Source: JALZVT01 sp039029135 (GTDB lineage Bacteria > Pseudomonadota > Gammaproteobacteria > Pseudomonadales > Azotimanducaceae). Taken from it: DNA of 64,000 nt. The notes below the pieces were generated by a model. That model was not told the DNA's origin and did no database searches. It was given only the letters and a program-made list of their open reading frames with translations. The stretch spans positions 1-64,000 of the forward strand of contig JBCCGT010000026.1 in the NCBI GenBank assembly GCA_039029135.1, given 5' to 3'. This document shows positions 19,446-27,059 of the stretch, piece by piece; positions within the stretch are counted from its first letter, which is position 1, and each line of letters starts with the position of its first letter. The translations under genes and the position numbers were made by a program.

Positions 19446-20613
19446 TCGACGTCGACTGGTGGGCGCGCTCGCCGCCGTGCCGTTCGCGGGTCGAGCGGCG
19501 GGGGCCGTGCGTGACGCGGCGCGGGACGACAGGATCCTGGTCGTCGTCGAGCTGTCGGGCGGCAACGACGGCCTCAATACGGTCGTGCCGCACGGCGACG
19601 ATGCCTACTACCGCGCCCGGCCGGGACTCGGCATACGCCGCGACGCCCTGCTGCCGCTGGACGATCACTTCGGTTTCAATCCCGGCGCGGTCGGCCTGCA
19701 GCGACTCTGGCAGCGCGGCGAGCTCGCGATCGTGCACGGCTGCGGCTACGACGACCCGTCGTACTCGCACTTCACGTCCATGAACTTCTGGCACACGGGT
19801 GCGCCCAACAGCGGTCGTCGAGACGGCTGGCTGGGGCGTCTCGCCGATCAGCTGGCGCCCGCCGCGCCACCGAACTTCATCGTCAATATCGGCGCCGCGC
19901 AGTCGCTCGCCGTGCGATCGAATCGCCATGTCCCCGTAGTGTTCGATGACCCGCAGCGTTTCGGCCGGCGTGCGCTCGCGAGTCAGCGCGACGCGTTAGA
20001 GACGATTCCGGACGGGGCCGCCGCGAACGCCAGCGCGCAGTTCTTACGCGACGTCGCGCGCGGCGGACGGGCCGCGGCCGCTGAGATTCGCGCGGCCTGG
20101 CGCGACTACAAGACGCCCGTCGACTACGGCCTTGCGCCGCTCGATTTGCCGAAGGTCGCGGCCTGCATCGCGAGCGGCTTTCCGGCGCGCGTCTACTATG
20201 TGTCGTTCCGCAACAACGCGTTTGATACCCACGTACAGCAGGCGGCGCTCCACCGGCGGCTGCTCAGCTATGCAGCGGACGCCATCCATGCCTTCGTTCG
20301 TGACCTCGATCGGCAGGGGCTGGGCGAGCGGGTGACGCTGCTGGCGTTCTCGGAGTTTGGGCGTCGGGTTGGCGAAAACGCCAATCGCGGTACCGATCAC
20401 GGCAGTGCCAATCTCATGCTGGTCGCCGGATCGGCCGTGCGCGGCGGCCACTACGGCCGGCCGCCCGATCTCGAGGATCTGGATGGCACCGACAACCTGC
20501 GTCATACGACGGATTTTCGCCGGGTTTACGCGACGGCGGCCGGGCCCTGGCTGGGAGCGACACCTGGTGCAATCCTTGGAACGGGCTTTGAACCCCTCGA
20601 TCTGTTTGCCTAA
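19438..20613 (+). CDS. DUF1501 domain-containing exported protein
   Basis: Protein of 391 residues from the sulfatase/alkaline-phosphatase-like DUF1501 family (PF07394). LVVVELSGGNDGLNTVVPHGDDAYY, GYDDPSYSHFTSMNFWHTG and LLAFSEFGRRVGENANRGTDHGSANL are the conserved blocks, the last being metal-ligand-like (D-H). An arginine-rich start (VSRRRLVGALAAVPFAGRAAG) suggests Tat-type export. The likely start is a TTG inside the end of the DUF1800 gene, which makes this a tightly coupled two-gene operon. The molecular activity is not established for the family. Confidence 0.88.
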   Translation: MVSRRRLVGALAAVPFAGRAAGAVRDAARDDRILVVVELSGGNDGLNTVVPHGDDAYYRARPGLGIRRDALLPLDDHFGFNPGAVGLQRLWQRGELAIVHGCGYDDPSYSHFTSMNFWHTGAPNSGRRDGWLGRLADQLAPAAPPNFIVNIGAAQSLAVRSNRHVPVVFDDPQRFGRRALASQRDALETIPDGAAANASAQFLRDVARGGRAAAAEIRAAWRDYKTPVDYGLAPLDLPKVAACIASGFPARVYYVSFRNNAFDTHVQQAALHRRLLSYAADAIHAFVRDLDRQGLGERVTLLAFSEFGRRVGENANRGTDHGSANLMLVAGSAVRGGHYGRPPDLEDLDGTDNLRHTTDFRRVYATAAGPWLGATPGAILGTGFEPLDLFA

Positions 20614-20630
20614 CGCGCGGCCGCGCTGCG

Positions 20631-21164
20631 CTATTTCAGCTCGTTCGTGATCGAACGCACCTTGGCGTTCGACATCAGCCGGCGCATCTTCGGGTTCCTC
20701 AGCAGGCTCGCATAGTCGCCGGCCGCGATCGCGCGCTGGATGTCAGGATCTTCGATCACCGCGCGCATCTCCGGGGCGTCCGACAGTGACATGATGCTCT
20801 GCAGCAGCGCCGGGTTCCCGCTCAGCCGCGCCATGATGGAACTCTGTAGGCCGCCCGTGTCGTTTGCTGTGGGCGCGTCCACTGGCGCGGCCTCACTCGT
20901 CGCGCCGCCGTACTCGATGACGCGGACACGGCTCTGGGGAATCGTCATTTCGCCCAGCGCGCTGCTGCGCACGCGATAGCCGCTGCTCGTCAGGCCGACG
21001 ACCTCACCGCGCAGGGTCGAGCCGTCGGTGAGATGGATCGCGGCCTGTTCCGCGCGCGCGCTCGCCGCCACCGCAAGGAGCAGCAGGGCTATGACAACGC
21101 CGCGCCAGCGCGGAACACGCATCCGCACGCCGGTCTCGCTCGGTGTCGCTCGCAGATCTCTCAT
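20631..21164 (-). CDS. Small exported protein with SH3-like and STI1-like regions
   Basis: Protein of 177 residues. The ATG follows AAAAGGGGTAAGCAC, a strong ribosome-binding site. A signal peptide (hydrophobic GVVIALLLLAVAA, probable cleavage after ASARA) sends it to the periplasm. The next ~45 residues, IHLTDGSTLRGEVVGL to SRVRVIEYG, look like a small beta-barrel domain. The C-terminal half (NPALLQSIM, DPDIQRAI, NPKMRRLMSN) repeats an N/D-P-x-(L/I/M) helical pattern that resembles STI1/DP chaperone-binding domains. I do not recognise a named family; the function is unknown. It converges with the DUF1501 gene, 17 bp apart. Confidence 0.75.
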   Translation of the reverse strand: MRDLRATPSETGVRMRVPRWRGVVIALLLLAVAASARAEQAAIHLTDGSTLRGEVVGLTSSGYRVRSSALGEMTIPQSRVRVIEYGGATSEAAPVDAPTANDTGGLQSSIMARLSGNPALLQSIMSLSDAPEMRAVIEDPDIQRAIAAGDYASLLRNPKMRRLMSNAKVRSITNELK

Positions 21165-21349
21165 GTGCTTACCCCTTTTAACCTGCCGCGGATTGACCTG
21201 GCGCGGTGCTCGCGCTTGCCAGCCGTCGCTCGGCTCATGGCGCTTCCATGCTAACGCAGGTCACATTTTCAATGTGCGGCCTGCCGCGCATTGCGCGGTC
21301 ATGCCATGGCGCGACTTAGCGAAGGCGCGACTTGGCGAGAACGCGCCGC

Positions 21350-23014
21350 TCAATTGCTCCAGTACGCGAACTCATCGTCCGGCTGGTCGGGCTGGGACAG
21401 ATCTCTATCGACATTGATGGGGGTTGCCCCGGCCCAGGGCCAGCGCGGCGCCATCTGCTGGGCATTGTGGGCCGCGAGGGCGGCGCGCAGGCGCTCGGCG
21501 ACCGCAGGCTCCGCATCCAGCAGATCGACCTGCTCGCCCGGGTCCTGCTGCAGGTCGAACAGCCACTCTTTACGCGGCAGTCCTGGCGGCGCGCTGACCA
21601 TCAGCTTGTAGCGCGCATCGCGCGCCGCCTCGGCGGCGCCGCTGCGGAAGAACAGGTACTCGTGCGCCTGTGCGTCGGCGTCGTCCGCGGTGCCGGCCGC
21701 GAACGGCAGCAGATCGACGCCGTCCATCACGCGATCCGCGGGCAGGGGCGCGCCGGCCGCCGCGGCCGCGGTGGCGTACATGTCGAAGTGGTGCACGGGT
21801 GTTGCCGATTCGCCGCCGGCAGGAATCTTTGCCGGCCAGCGCGCCAGAAACGGTGCGCGTATGCCGCCCTCGAACAGCGTGATCTTCCAGCCCCGATAAG
21901 GGTCGTTGACGTCCGGCAGGCCGATGTAGCCCGCGCCGCCGTTGTCGGAGGTGAACATCACCAGCGTGTTGTCGTCAAGGCCGTTGTCGCGAAGTGCCGC
22001 CATGACGCGGCCCACCCCGCGATCGAGCGCGAGGATCATTCCCGCGTAGACGCGCTCGCGATGCAGTTCGATGTGATCCAGCGCGTCGTAGTCCGCTTTG
22101 GTCGCCTGCAGGGGCGTGTGCGGGGCCCAGTGCGCGAGGTAGAGAAAGAACGGCCGATCCCTGTTGGCGTTGATCACGTTGACCGCCTCGTCGGTGTAGT
22201 AGTCGGTCAGATAGCGCGGCGGTTCGAAGGCCGGCCCGCCGTTGAAGCTCGCGGCGAAGCGCAGGGCCGACCATAGGAAGCGGTCGATCGGATCGAATTC
22301 CTGGCGGGCGTTGATGACGCTTGCGTCGTCAAGCCGGCCGTATAGTCCGCTCGCCATCAGCAGACTCTCCGCAAACCCCTGGTCGTGAGCGGCCATGCCG
22401 TTGCTGCGCCCCAGATGCCACTTGCCGATGTGAGCGGTGTGATAGCCGCGTTCCGCCAGCAGCTCGGCGAGCGTGATCTCTGTCGGCGGCATGCCCATCT
22501 CGTCGTACGGAACGCTGTTGCGCTCGTCGTTGGCCACGCTTGGCGGGCGCAACGGCCGATCCTCGGTGCCGGCGATCATGCCCAGGATGGGCTGCATGCC
22601 AGTCGGCGTCGGGGTGAATTCGAAGCCGAAGCGGGTCCCATAGCGACCCGACATCAGGGCCGCGCGCGATGGGGCACAGGTGCCGTTCGCCGCGTAGCCC
22701 TGGGTGAAGTTCACGCCTTCTGCGGCCAGGCGATCGATGTTCGGTGTGGCGACGGTGGCGTTCGGGCCGCCGTTCATCGACAGGTCGTTCCAGCCGAGAT
22801 CGTCCGCCAGGATCAGGACGATGTTCGGCGGTCGCGCGGCGGGCGCCCGGGCATCCCGTCCCGTTGACCAGTTCACCGCCTGCGTCGGACCGATGTCGGA
22901 CTGGGCTGCGAGCAGCCGCCCCACGCCCCACAGCGCCAGTTCGATGCGAAAGACCCAGCCGAGCAACAGCGCGACGAGCAGGCCTCCCAATGTCCACTTC
23001 AGCCAACTCGGCAT
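21350..23014 (-). CDS. Type I sulfatase (arylsulfatase family)
   Basis: Formylglycine-dependent sulfatase of 554 residues. An N-terminal hydrophobic segment (WTLGGLLVALLLGWVF) anchors or exports it. LILADDLGWND gives the first metal-binding Asp pair (about 71-72). The modification motif is C113-A-P-S-R117, followed by ALMSGR, so Cys113 would become formylglycine. IGKWHLG and FTSDNGGAGY supply further active-site residues. It removes sulfate esters from small molecules or glycans in the periplasm. I chose the ATG before PSWLK, which follows GGGGGAAACAAT; a start 39 bp upstream is possible. No maturase gene is in the window. Relevant context is the sulfotransferase-containing polysaccharide locus 30 kb away. 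Confidence 0.9.
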   Translation of the reverse strand: MPSWLKWTLGGLLVALLLGWVFRIELALWGVGRLLAAQSDIGPTQAVNWSTGRDARAPAARPPNIVLILADDLGWNDLSMNGGPNATVATPNIDRLAAEGVNFTQGYAANGTCAPSRAALMSGRYGTRFGFEFTPTPTGMQPILGMIAGTEDRPLRPPSVANDERNSVPYDEMGMPPTEITLAELLAERGYHTAHIGKWHLGRSNGMAAHDQGFAESLLMASGLYGRLDDASVINARQEFDPIDRFLWSALRFAASFNGGPAFEPPRYLTDYYTDEAVNVINANRDRPFFLYLAHWAPHTPLQATKADYDALDHIELHRERVYAGMILALDRGVGRVMAALRDNGLDDNTLVMFTSDNGGAGYIGLPDVNDPYRGWKITLFEGGIRAPFLARWPAKIPAGGESATPVHHFDMYATAAAAAGAPLPADRVMDGVDLLPFAAGTADDADAQAHEYLFFRSGAAEAARDARYKLMVSAPPGLPRKEWLFDLQQDPGEQVDLLDAEPAVAERLRAALAAHNAQQMAPRWPWAGATPINVDRDLSQPDQPDDEFAYWSN

Positions 23015-23089
23015 ATTGTTTCCCCCATTATTGCCCGGCTCTCGAGCTCTCACAGTCCGCTGCTTGTCGTCGTCCGCGGATCCTGTCCT

Positions 23090-23488
23090 TCAGGGCCGCA
23101 TCGTCCACAGGTCGCGCACCGTACGGCCGTCGTCGGGCAACGTCGACCAACTATCCCGACCGTCGAAACGCCTGAGCGGGATGTCGGCGATGTCCGCGGG
23201 CGCCGCGAGACGGAGGTTCACCGCCATCGGCTGCCGACCCTCGTCGTTGAGGCCGTTACCCCGCCAATAGCCCAGACCGCCGCAGGTCGCGCAGCAGTGC
23301 TGTGTCAGACCGCCGTCGGGAGAGTATCCGATGGTGTCCCCGCTGACGCGAATGTGCTGTCCCTCGAAGCCGTACGCCCAGAGCGCCCCCGAGGTTCGGC
23401 AGGACGTACAGTTGCACGAGTTTGCGAATGCCGGCGGCTCACTCAGCGTCCAGCGCAGCGCGCCGCAGCGACAGTGTCCCTCGATCAT
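23090..23488 (-). CDS. GFA family protein (CENP-V/glutathione-dependent formaldehyde-activating fold)
   Basis: Zinc-binding protein of 132 residues. The Cys pattern C6-x-C8, C25-x-C27-x2-C30 and C65/C66-x2-C69 matches the Mss4-like GFA fold, and GALWAYGF is the usual block after the second Cys cluster. Its start lies 18 bp after the selenoprotein stop on the same strand, so the two are very likely co-transcribed. Most family members have no defined substrate; some bind glutathione or its formaldehyde adduct. Context suggests thiol or small-carbonyl chemistry linked to the selenoprotein. Confidence 0.87.
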   Translation of the reverse strand: MIEGHCRCGALRWTLSEPPAFANSCNCTSCRTSGALWAYGFEGQHIRVSGDTIGYSPDGGLTQHCCATCGGLGYWRGNGLNDEGRQPMAVNLRLAAPADIADIPLRRFDGRDSWSTLPDDGRTVRDLWTMRP

Positions 23489-23506
23489 GAATGAGCCCTC
23501 GCGACC

Positions 23507-24382
23507 TCAGGAACTCGCGCCACCTGCTTTCGCCTCGCGGACGCGTTCGTGCGCCGCGCGCAGTTTGGCGATGTCGTCAGCGGATAGGTGGGAGACGTCC
23601 ATGAAGTCCTGCTTCCAGCTATCGCTCGACGCCCAGCGCTGGGGCGACACGGCGGTCGAGTCGCCCGGCCCTGCGCTGTCGAAGAGAGCCAGCGCCCCGC
23701 GCAGCGTAGCGTCCTGCGACGCCGGGTCGTGCGGCTTGCCCGCCGAGTGTCCAAGCGGGAAGTCGCTCCAAAAAAAGCGCGGCGGGTTCGCGAACTCGAC
23801 GATATCGCGCGCGCAGCCCATGACGACGGTGGCGATGTCGTGGGCTTCGAGGTACCGGGCGATCAGACTGACCGACTGATGGCACACGGGTCACGTCGGC
23901 ACCAGCAGGGCGACCTCGGCCCCCTGCGCCTGAACCTGTTCGAGCACGGCGGGCGCGTCCTGCTCGAGCGTCGCGCGCTGCGAGCGATTCGTCGGCGCCC
24001 CGACCAGGCGCGGTGCGATCGCGCCGATCATGCCGTCCCGCTTCGCGCGCTGCAGCGCCGGGATCGGCAGCCAGGTGTTCGGATCGTCCGCGGCGCAGTG
24101 TTTGCGGTCGTAGCCGATGTGCGAAATGCGCAGGTCCGGTGCAGGATCGAGGGGGGCGGTGTACACCGTGTAGAACTTCGCGTCGGCGTTGTAGGGTGCC
24201 CCGGGTCCTTGATCACGCAACTCTGGACGATAGGGGGCCGCCGTCGTGATCAGCGCGAGCGTGCTGTCGGCGAGCGACTGGGCCGGCTGTGTCCACGGGC
24301 GGTCGTCGTTGTGGGCCCAGCTATAGGGCTGGTATCCCTGCGCCGCGTAGTAGTCGCGCGTGCGTGCCATATAGCGAATCAT
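23507..24382 (-). CDS. GrdB-family selenoprotein with in-frame UGA (Sec164)
   Basis: Single reading frame of 291 codons interrupted only by one TGA at 23891-23893, which I read as selenocysteine. The segment is VALLVPT-U-PVCHQSVSLIARYLE, a U-x2-C redox motif as in the selenoprotein B subunit of glycine/sarcosine/betaine/proline reductases. Upstream blocks ALITTAAPY, RISHIGYD and AKRDGMIGAIAPRLVG are also GrdB-like. A SECIS-like hairpin lies just after the UGA. At ~290 residues it is much shorter than clostridial GrdB (~440), and no GrdA, GrdC or GrdD is nearby, so anaerobic glycine reduction is unlikely. GGGGAG lies 9 bp before the ATG. Gene finders that treat UGA as stop will give two fragments. 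The substrate is unknown. Confidence 0.88.
23862..23880 (-). promoter_or_regulatory. Bacterial SECIS-like stem-loop after the UGA
   Basis: Starting 11 nt after the UGA, AUCAG pairs perfectly with CUGAU around a nine-base loop UCGGUCAGU. A C-G pair inside the loop can leave GGUCA exposed. The exposed GGUC and the distance from the UGA resemble the apical loop of E. coli fdhF SECIS. Weaker pairs (CG with CG) extend the stem after a mismatch. Structure found by eye, not folded by program. Confidence 0.65.
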
Positions 24383-24436
24383 GGTCTGTGCTCCCCGTTT
24401 GCTTCTGCGGCGCGTTCCGACGTCGCGTCCGTCGTC

Positions 24437-25666
24437 TTAGAAGAACACGTACGAGCGCACGACGACGTTCTTGCGGCAGCGCGCGTCTGCCGGCGCGGTG
24501 TGATCGATACTGGCGGTGTGAAACGACCAGCGGGAGACGGAGCCGTCCGTGACCGAGTCGTAGCACTTCAGCATCGACACCTCGTGCGGCGCCTGCCGCG
24601 GAAGCCAGTACCACTCGTGATCCGGTCGATAGGTAAACCGCGTGGTCTCGCCGACGCGATCGTCGTAGACGCGATAGTTGTTGATGTACGGCTGATCCGC
24701 GAAGGACGGCCAGGCACAGAGCACGAACGGATTTTGCTCGACGGTCTCCATCGGTTTGGCGAGGTTGATGGACATGAAGCGGCGCGACATTTTGGCGTCC
24801 GCCTCGGCTTCGGTGTAGTGCACCTCGCGGCCGAAATTGCGCAGGTTCTTCGTCAGCAGTTCGCGACAGCGGACGCGCCCGCTGTTGTCGTTCAGGTCGT
24901 TGTGGACCAGATTCGCGTAGGCGGCATTGACGCCCGGATTCTTGGCATCCTGGTCTTCGGTGCGGTCGCCCTCGTAGTCCTTGTCGAACACGTCGTGGTT
25001 GTACACGAGCGCATCGGTCGCGCCTGGAAAGTAGTCGAGCAGCAGTGCCTCTATCTCCGGATAGAAGACGGCCTCGACCTCGGCGGCATCATAGAAGTTC
25101 GTGCACTTCGACTCGCAGTGTGCGAGCGACACACCAAGCCGGTCCATGCTTTCCGCGGTGTAGGGCGACAGGCCCGGGTAGTACTGTTCGATTCGTCGCG
25201 CGTCGCGCATCACCTGGGGGAAATACAGGCAGCGCCGCACGTTGTCGCGCTCGTCCTTGCGCAGCGCGTGCGCGTCGGCCTCGCGCGCGGGATCGCGCCA
25301 TAGCTCGTTCGATGGCACGATCGAGTACGACGGCTTTTCGAAAATCGTGTAGCGCAGCGGCAGCGCGAGGCCGCCCTCGGGGGCGCTAATGTTGTTGGCC
25401 TTGATGTACTCGAGGCACTCGGCGTAGCGGCGAAAGCCGACGCCCCAGCGCGTCATGATCGGCCCGGGCGGTGAGTGTTCGATCAGGTCGATGACGGCCT
25501 GACCCTCGCCGGTCGCGATCTGGCGCAGCGCGTCTTCGGTCGCGGCGTGCGTGCCCGCGTCGCCGTCGCGCTGGAACGCCATGTAGGATCGACCGCCGTT
25601 GGCCGCGATTGGTGGCGGCTGTCCTTCCGTCAGTTCCAGTGATGGCACATAGGCAGTGTTGACCAT
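24437..25666 (-). CDS. CmcJ/NvfI-like oxidoreductase
   Basis: Protein of 409 residues resembling the CmcJ/NvfI/asaB family, whose characterised members include a non-haem iron, 2-oxoglutarate-type endoperoxidase of meroterpenoid synthesis. YANLVHNDLND gives an H-x-D metal-ligand pair, and RPDHEWYWLPRQAPHEVSMLKCYDS is the conserved late block with a candidate third His. The ATG follows AGAGGATCAGACC. The frame stays open to 26155 but that part is antisense to the RND adaptor gene. It lies 54 bp upstream of the selenoprotein gene on the same strand and is probably the first gene of a three-gene operon with it and the GFA gene. Family assignment is from motif memory; the substrate is unknown. 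Confidence 0.75.
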   Translation of the reverse strand: MVNTAYVPSLELTEGQPPPIAANGGRSYMAFQRDGDAGTHAATEDALRQIATGEGQAVIDLIEHSPPGPIMTRWGVGFRRYAECLEYIKANNISAPEGGLALPLRYTIFEKPSYSIVPSNELWRDPAREADAHALRKDERDNVRRCLYFPQVMRDARRIEQYYPGLSPYTAESMDRLGVSLAHCESKCTNFYDAAEVEAVFYPEIEALLLDYFPGATDALVYNHDVFDKDYEGDRTEDQDAKNPGVNAAYANLVHNDLNDNSGRVRCRELLTKNLRNFGREVHYTEAEADAKMSRRFMSINLAKPMETVEQNPFVLCAWPSFADQPYINNYRVYDDRVGETTRFTYRPDHEWYWLPRQAPHEVSMLKCYDSVTDGSVSRWSFHTASIDHTAPADARCRKNVVVRSYVFF

Positions 25667-25853
25667 GGTCTGATCCTCTCGCTCTTCCGCTTTTTTATCC
25701 TCGCACGTCCCCGCGCAAGTCTCTAGCGGCACCGATGCCGCCACTGTTCCGCTCAAGACGTGTCGCGAGCGGTCGTTCAGCGCTGGGACCTTTGTCCGGC
25801 TCGGCCCTGCTGACGCTTGGTCGTTATAGTCGCGGCGCGGTGGCTCTGCTAGT

Positions 25854-27059
25854 TTGATAGGGGTGAGAAAAGTGATTTTGCCCCTCCTTATCGTGTTCGC
25901 TGGCTTCGGCCTGGCGGCGCTTCTGATTGCCACGGGTCCCAGCCTCGAGCCGCAGCCAGCGGAGTCGCTCGCGCCGCTGGTGCGCGTCGTGCAGGTCTCG
26001 CCCCGCGCCGAGCGTCTGCTAGCCCGCACGCATGGCACCGTCGTGCCGAGAACCGAAAGCGAACTGATCCCAGAGGTCGACGGCCGGGTGATCGAGGTCT
26101 CGCCGAAGCTGGTGTCGGGCGGCTTCTTCGATGCCGGGGAGACGCTGCTGCGCATCGAGCCCGTGGATTACGAGGTCGCCCTCGAGACGGCGCGAGCAGG
26201 CCTGGCGCGTGCCAGCAGCGATTTGTCCAACGCGCGTAAGACGCTCGCGCGGCAGCTCAATCTGCAGAATCGCGGCGCCACGAGCGAGGCGCAGCGCGAC
26301 GACGCGGCGAATCGTGTGCGCATCGCGGAAGCCGCGAAGCGCGAGGCGACGGCGCGGCTGGCGCGCGCCACCCGGGATCTCGAGCGCACCCGCATCACGG
26401 CGCCCTACGACGGTCGCGTGCGCAGCGAGCGGGTCGACGTCGGGCAGTTCGTGCGCCGCGGTACCGCCGTCGGCACCGTCTACGCGGTCGACTACGCCGA
26501 GGTGCGGCTGCCGATACAGGATGAAGAGCTGGCCTTTCTCGATCTGCCGCTTACAGAAACCGATCCCGCGGCCGCTGGCGAACGTCGCGCGGAGGTCGTG
26601 CTGCGGGCGCGCTTCGCGGGGGCCGAGCACGAGTGGCTGGGCGAGGTCGTGCGCACCGAAGGCGAGATCGATCCGTCGACGCGCATGGTGCAGGTGGTGG
26701 CGCGCGTGGCGGCACCCTACGTCACGGCGGGCGAGCGTCCGCCGCTCGCGGTCGGTCTGTTCGTCGACGCACAGATAAGCGGCGCGCTGGTGCCGGATCT
26801 GGTACGCCTGCCGCGCAGCGCGCTGCGCGATGCGTCCCGGGTGTTTGTCGTCGACGCCGACAGCCGGCTGTGGTTCCGCGATGTCTCGGTCCTGCGTCGC
26901 GAGCGTGACGAGGTGCTGATCGCGGCCGGTCTGCGGGCCGGAGAGTGGGTGTGCGTGTCATCCGTGCCTGGCGCGAGCGACGGCATGCGCGTGCGCTTCG
27001 AACGGCCCGAGACTCTGGCGCGAGCGGCGTCTGGCGACCCGGAGGCGACGGGTCCGTGA
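25854..27059 (+). CDS. RND efflux periplasmic adaptor (HlyD/MFP family)
   Basis: Membrane fusion protein of up to 401 residues. It has an N-terminal anchor (VILPLLIVFAGFGLAALLIATG), a lipoyl/barrel-sandwich half (ELIPEVDGRVIEVSP ... GETLLRIEPVDYEVAL), an alpha-helical hairpin rich in Arg/Ala, then RTRITAPYDGRVRSERVDVGQFV-like return strands. It bridges the inner-membrane pump to an outer-membrane channel. The TTG start is the longest option; in-frame GTG codons at 25863 and 25872 are alternatives, the latter preceded by AGGGGTGAG. Its TGA overlaps the GTG of the pump gene by 4 bp. No TolC-like gene is adjacent. Confidence 0.9.
   Translation: MIGVRKVILPLLIVFAGFGLAALLIATGPSLEPQPAESLAPLVRVVQVSPRAERLLARTHGTVVPRTESELIPEVDGRVIEVSPKLVSGGFFDAGETLLRIEPVDYEVALETARAGLARASSDLSNARKTLARQLNLQNRGATSEAQRDDAANRVRIAEAAKREATARLARATRDLERTRITAPYDGRVRSERVDVGQFVRRGTAVGTVYAVDYAEVRLPIQDEELAFLDLPLTETDPAAAGERRAEVVLRARFAGAEHEWLGEVVRTEGEIDPSTRMVQVVARVAAPYVTAGERPPLAVGLFVDAQISGALVPDLVRLPRSALRDASRVFVVDADSRLWFRDVSVLRRERDEVLIAAGLRAGEWVCVSSVPGASDGMRVRFERPETLARAASGDPEATGP

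Noticed and set aside
23891..24382. The selenoprotein read as two separate truncated genes
   Set aside because: Both parts are in one frame, the break is a single UGA at a conserved redox site, and a SECIS-like hairpin follows.
24437..26155. Extension of the oxygenase frame upstream to 26155
   Set aside because: The added part is antisense to the RND adaptor, and the ATG at 25666 has a good ribosome-binding site.
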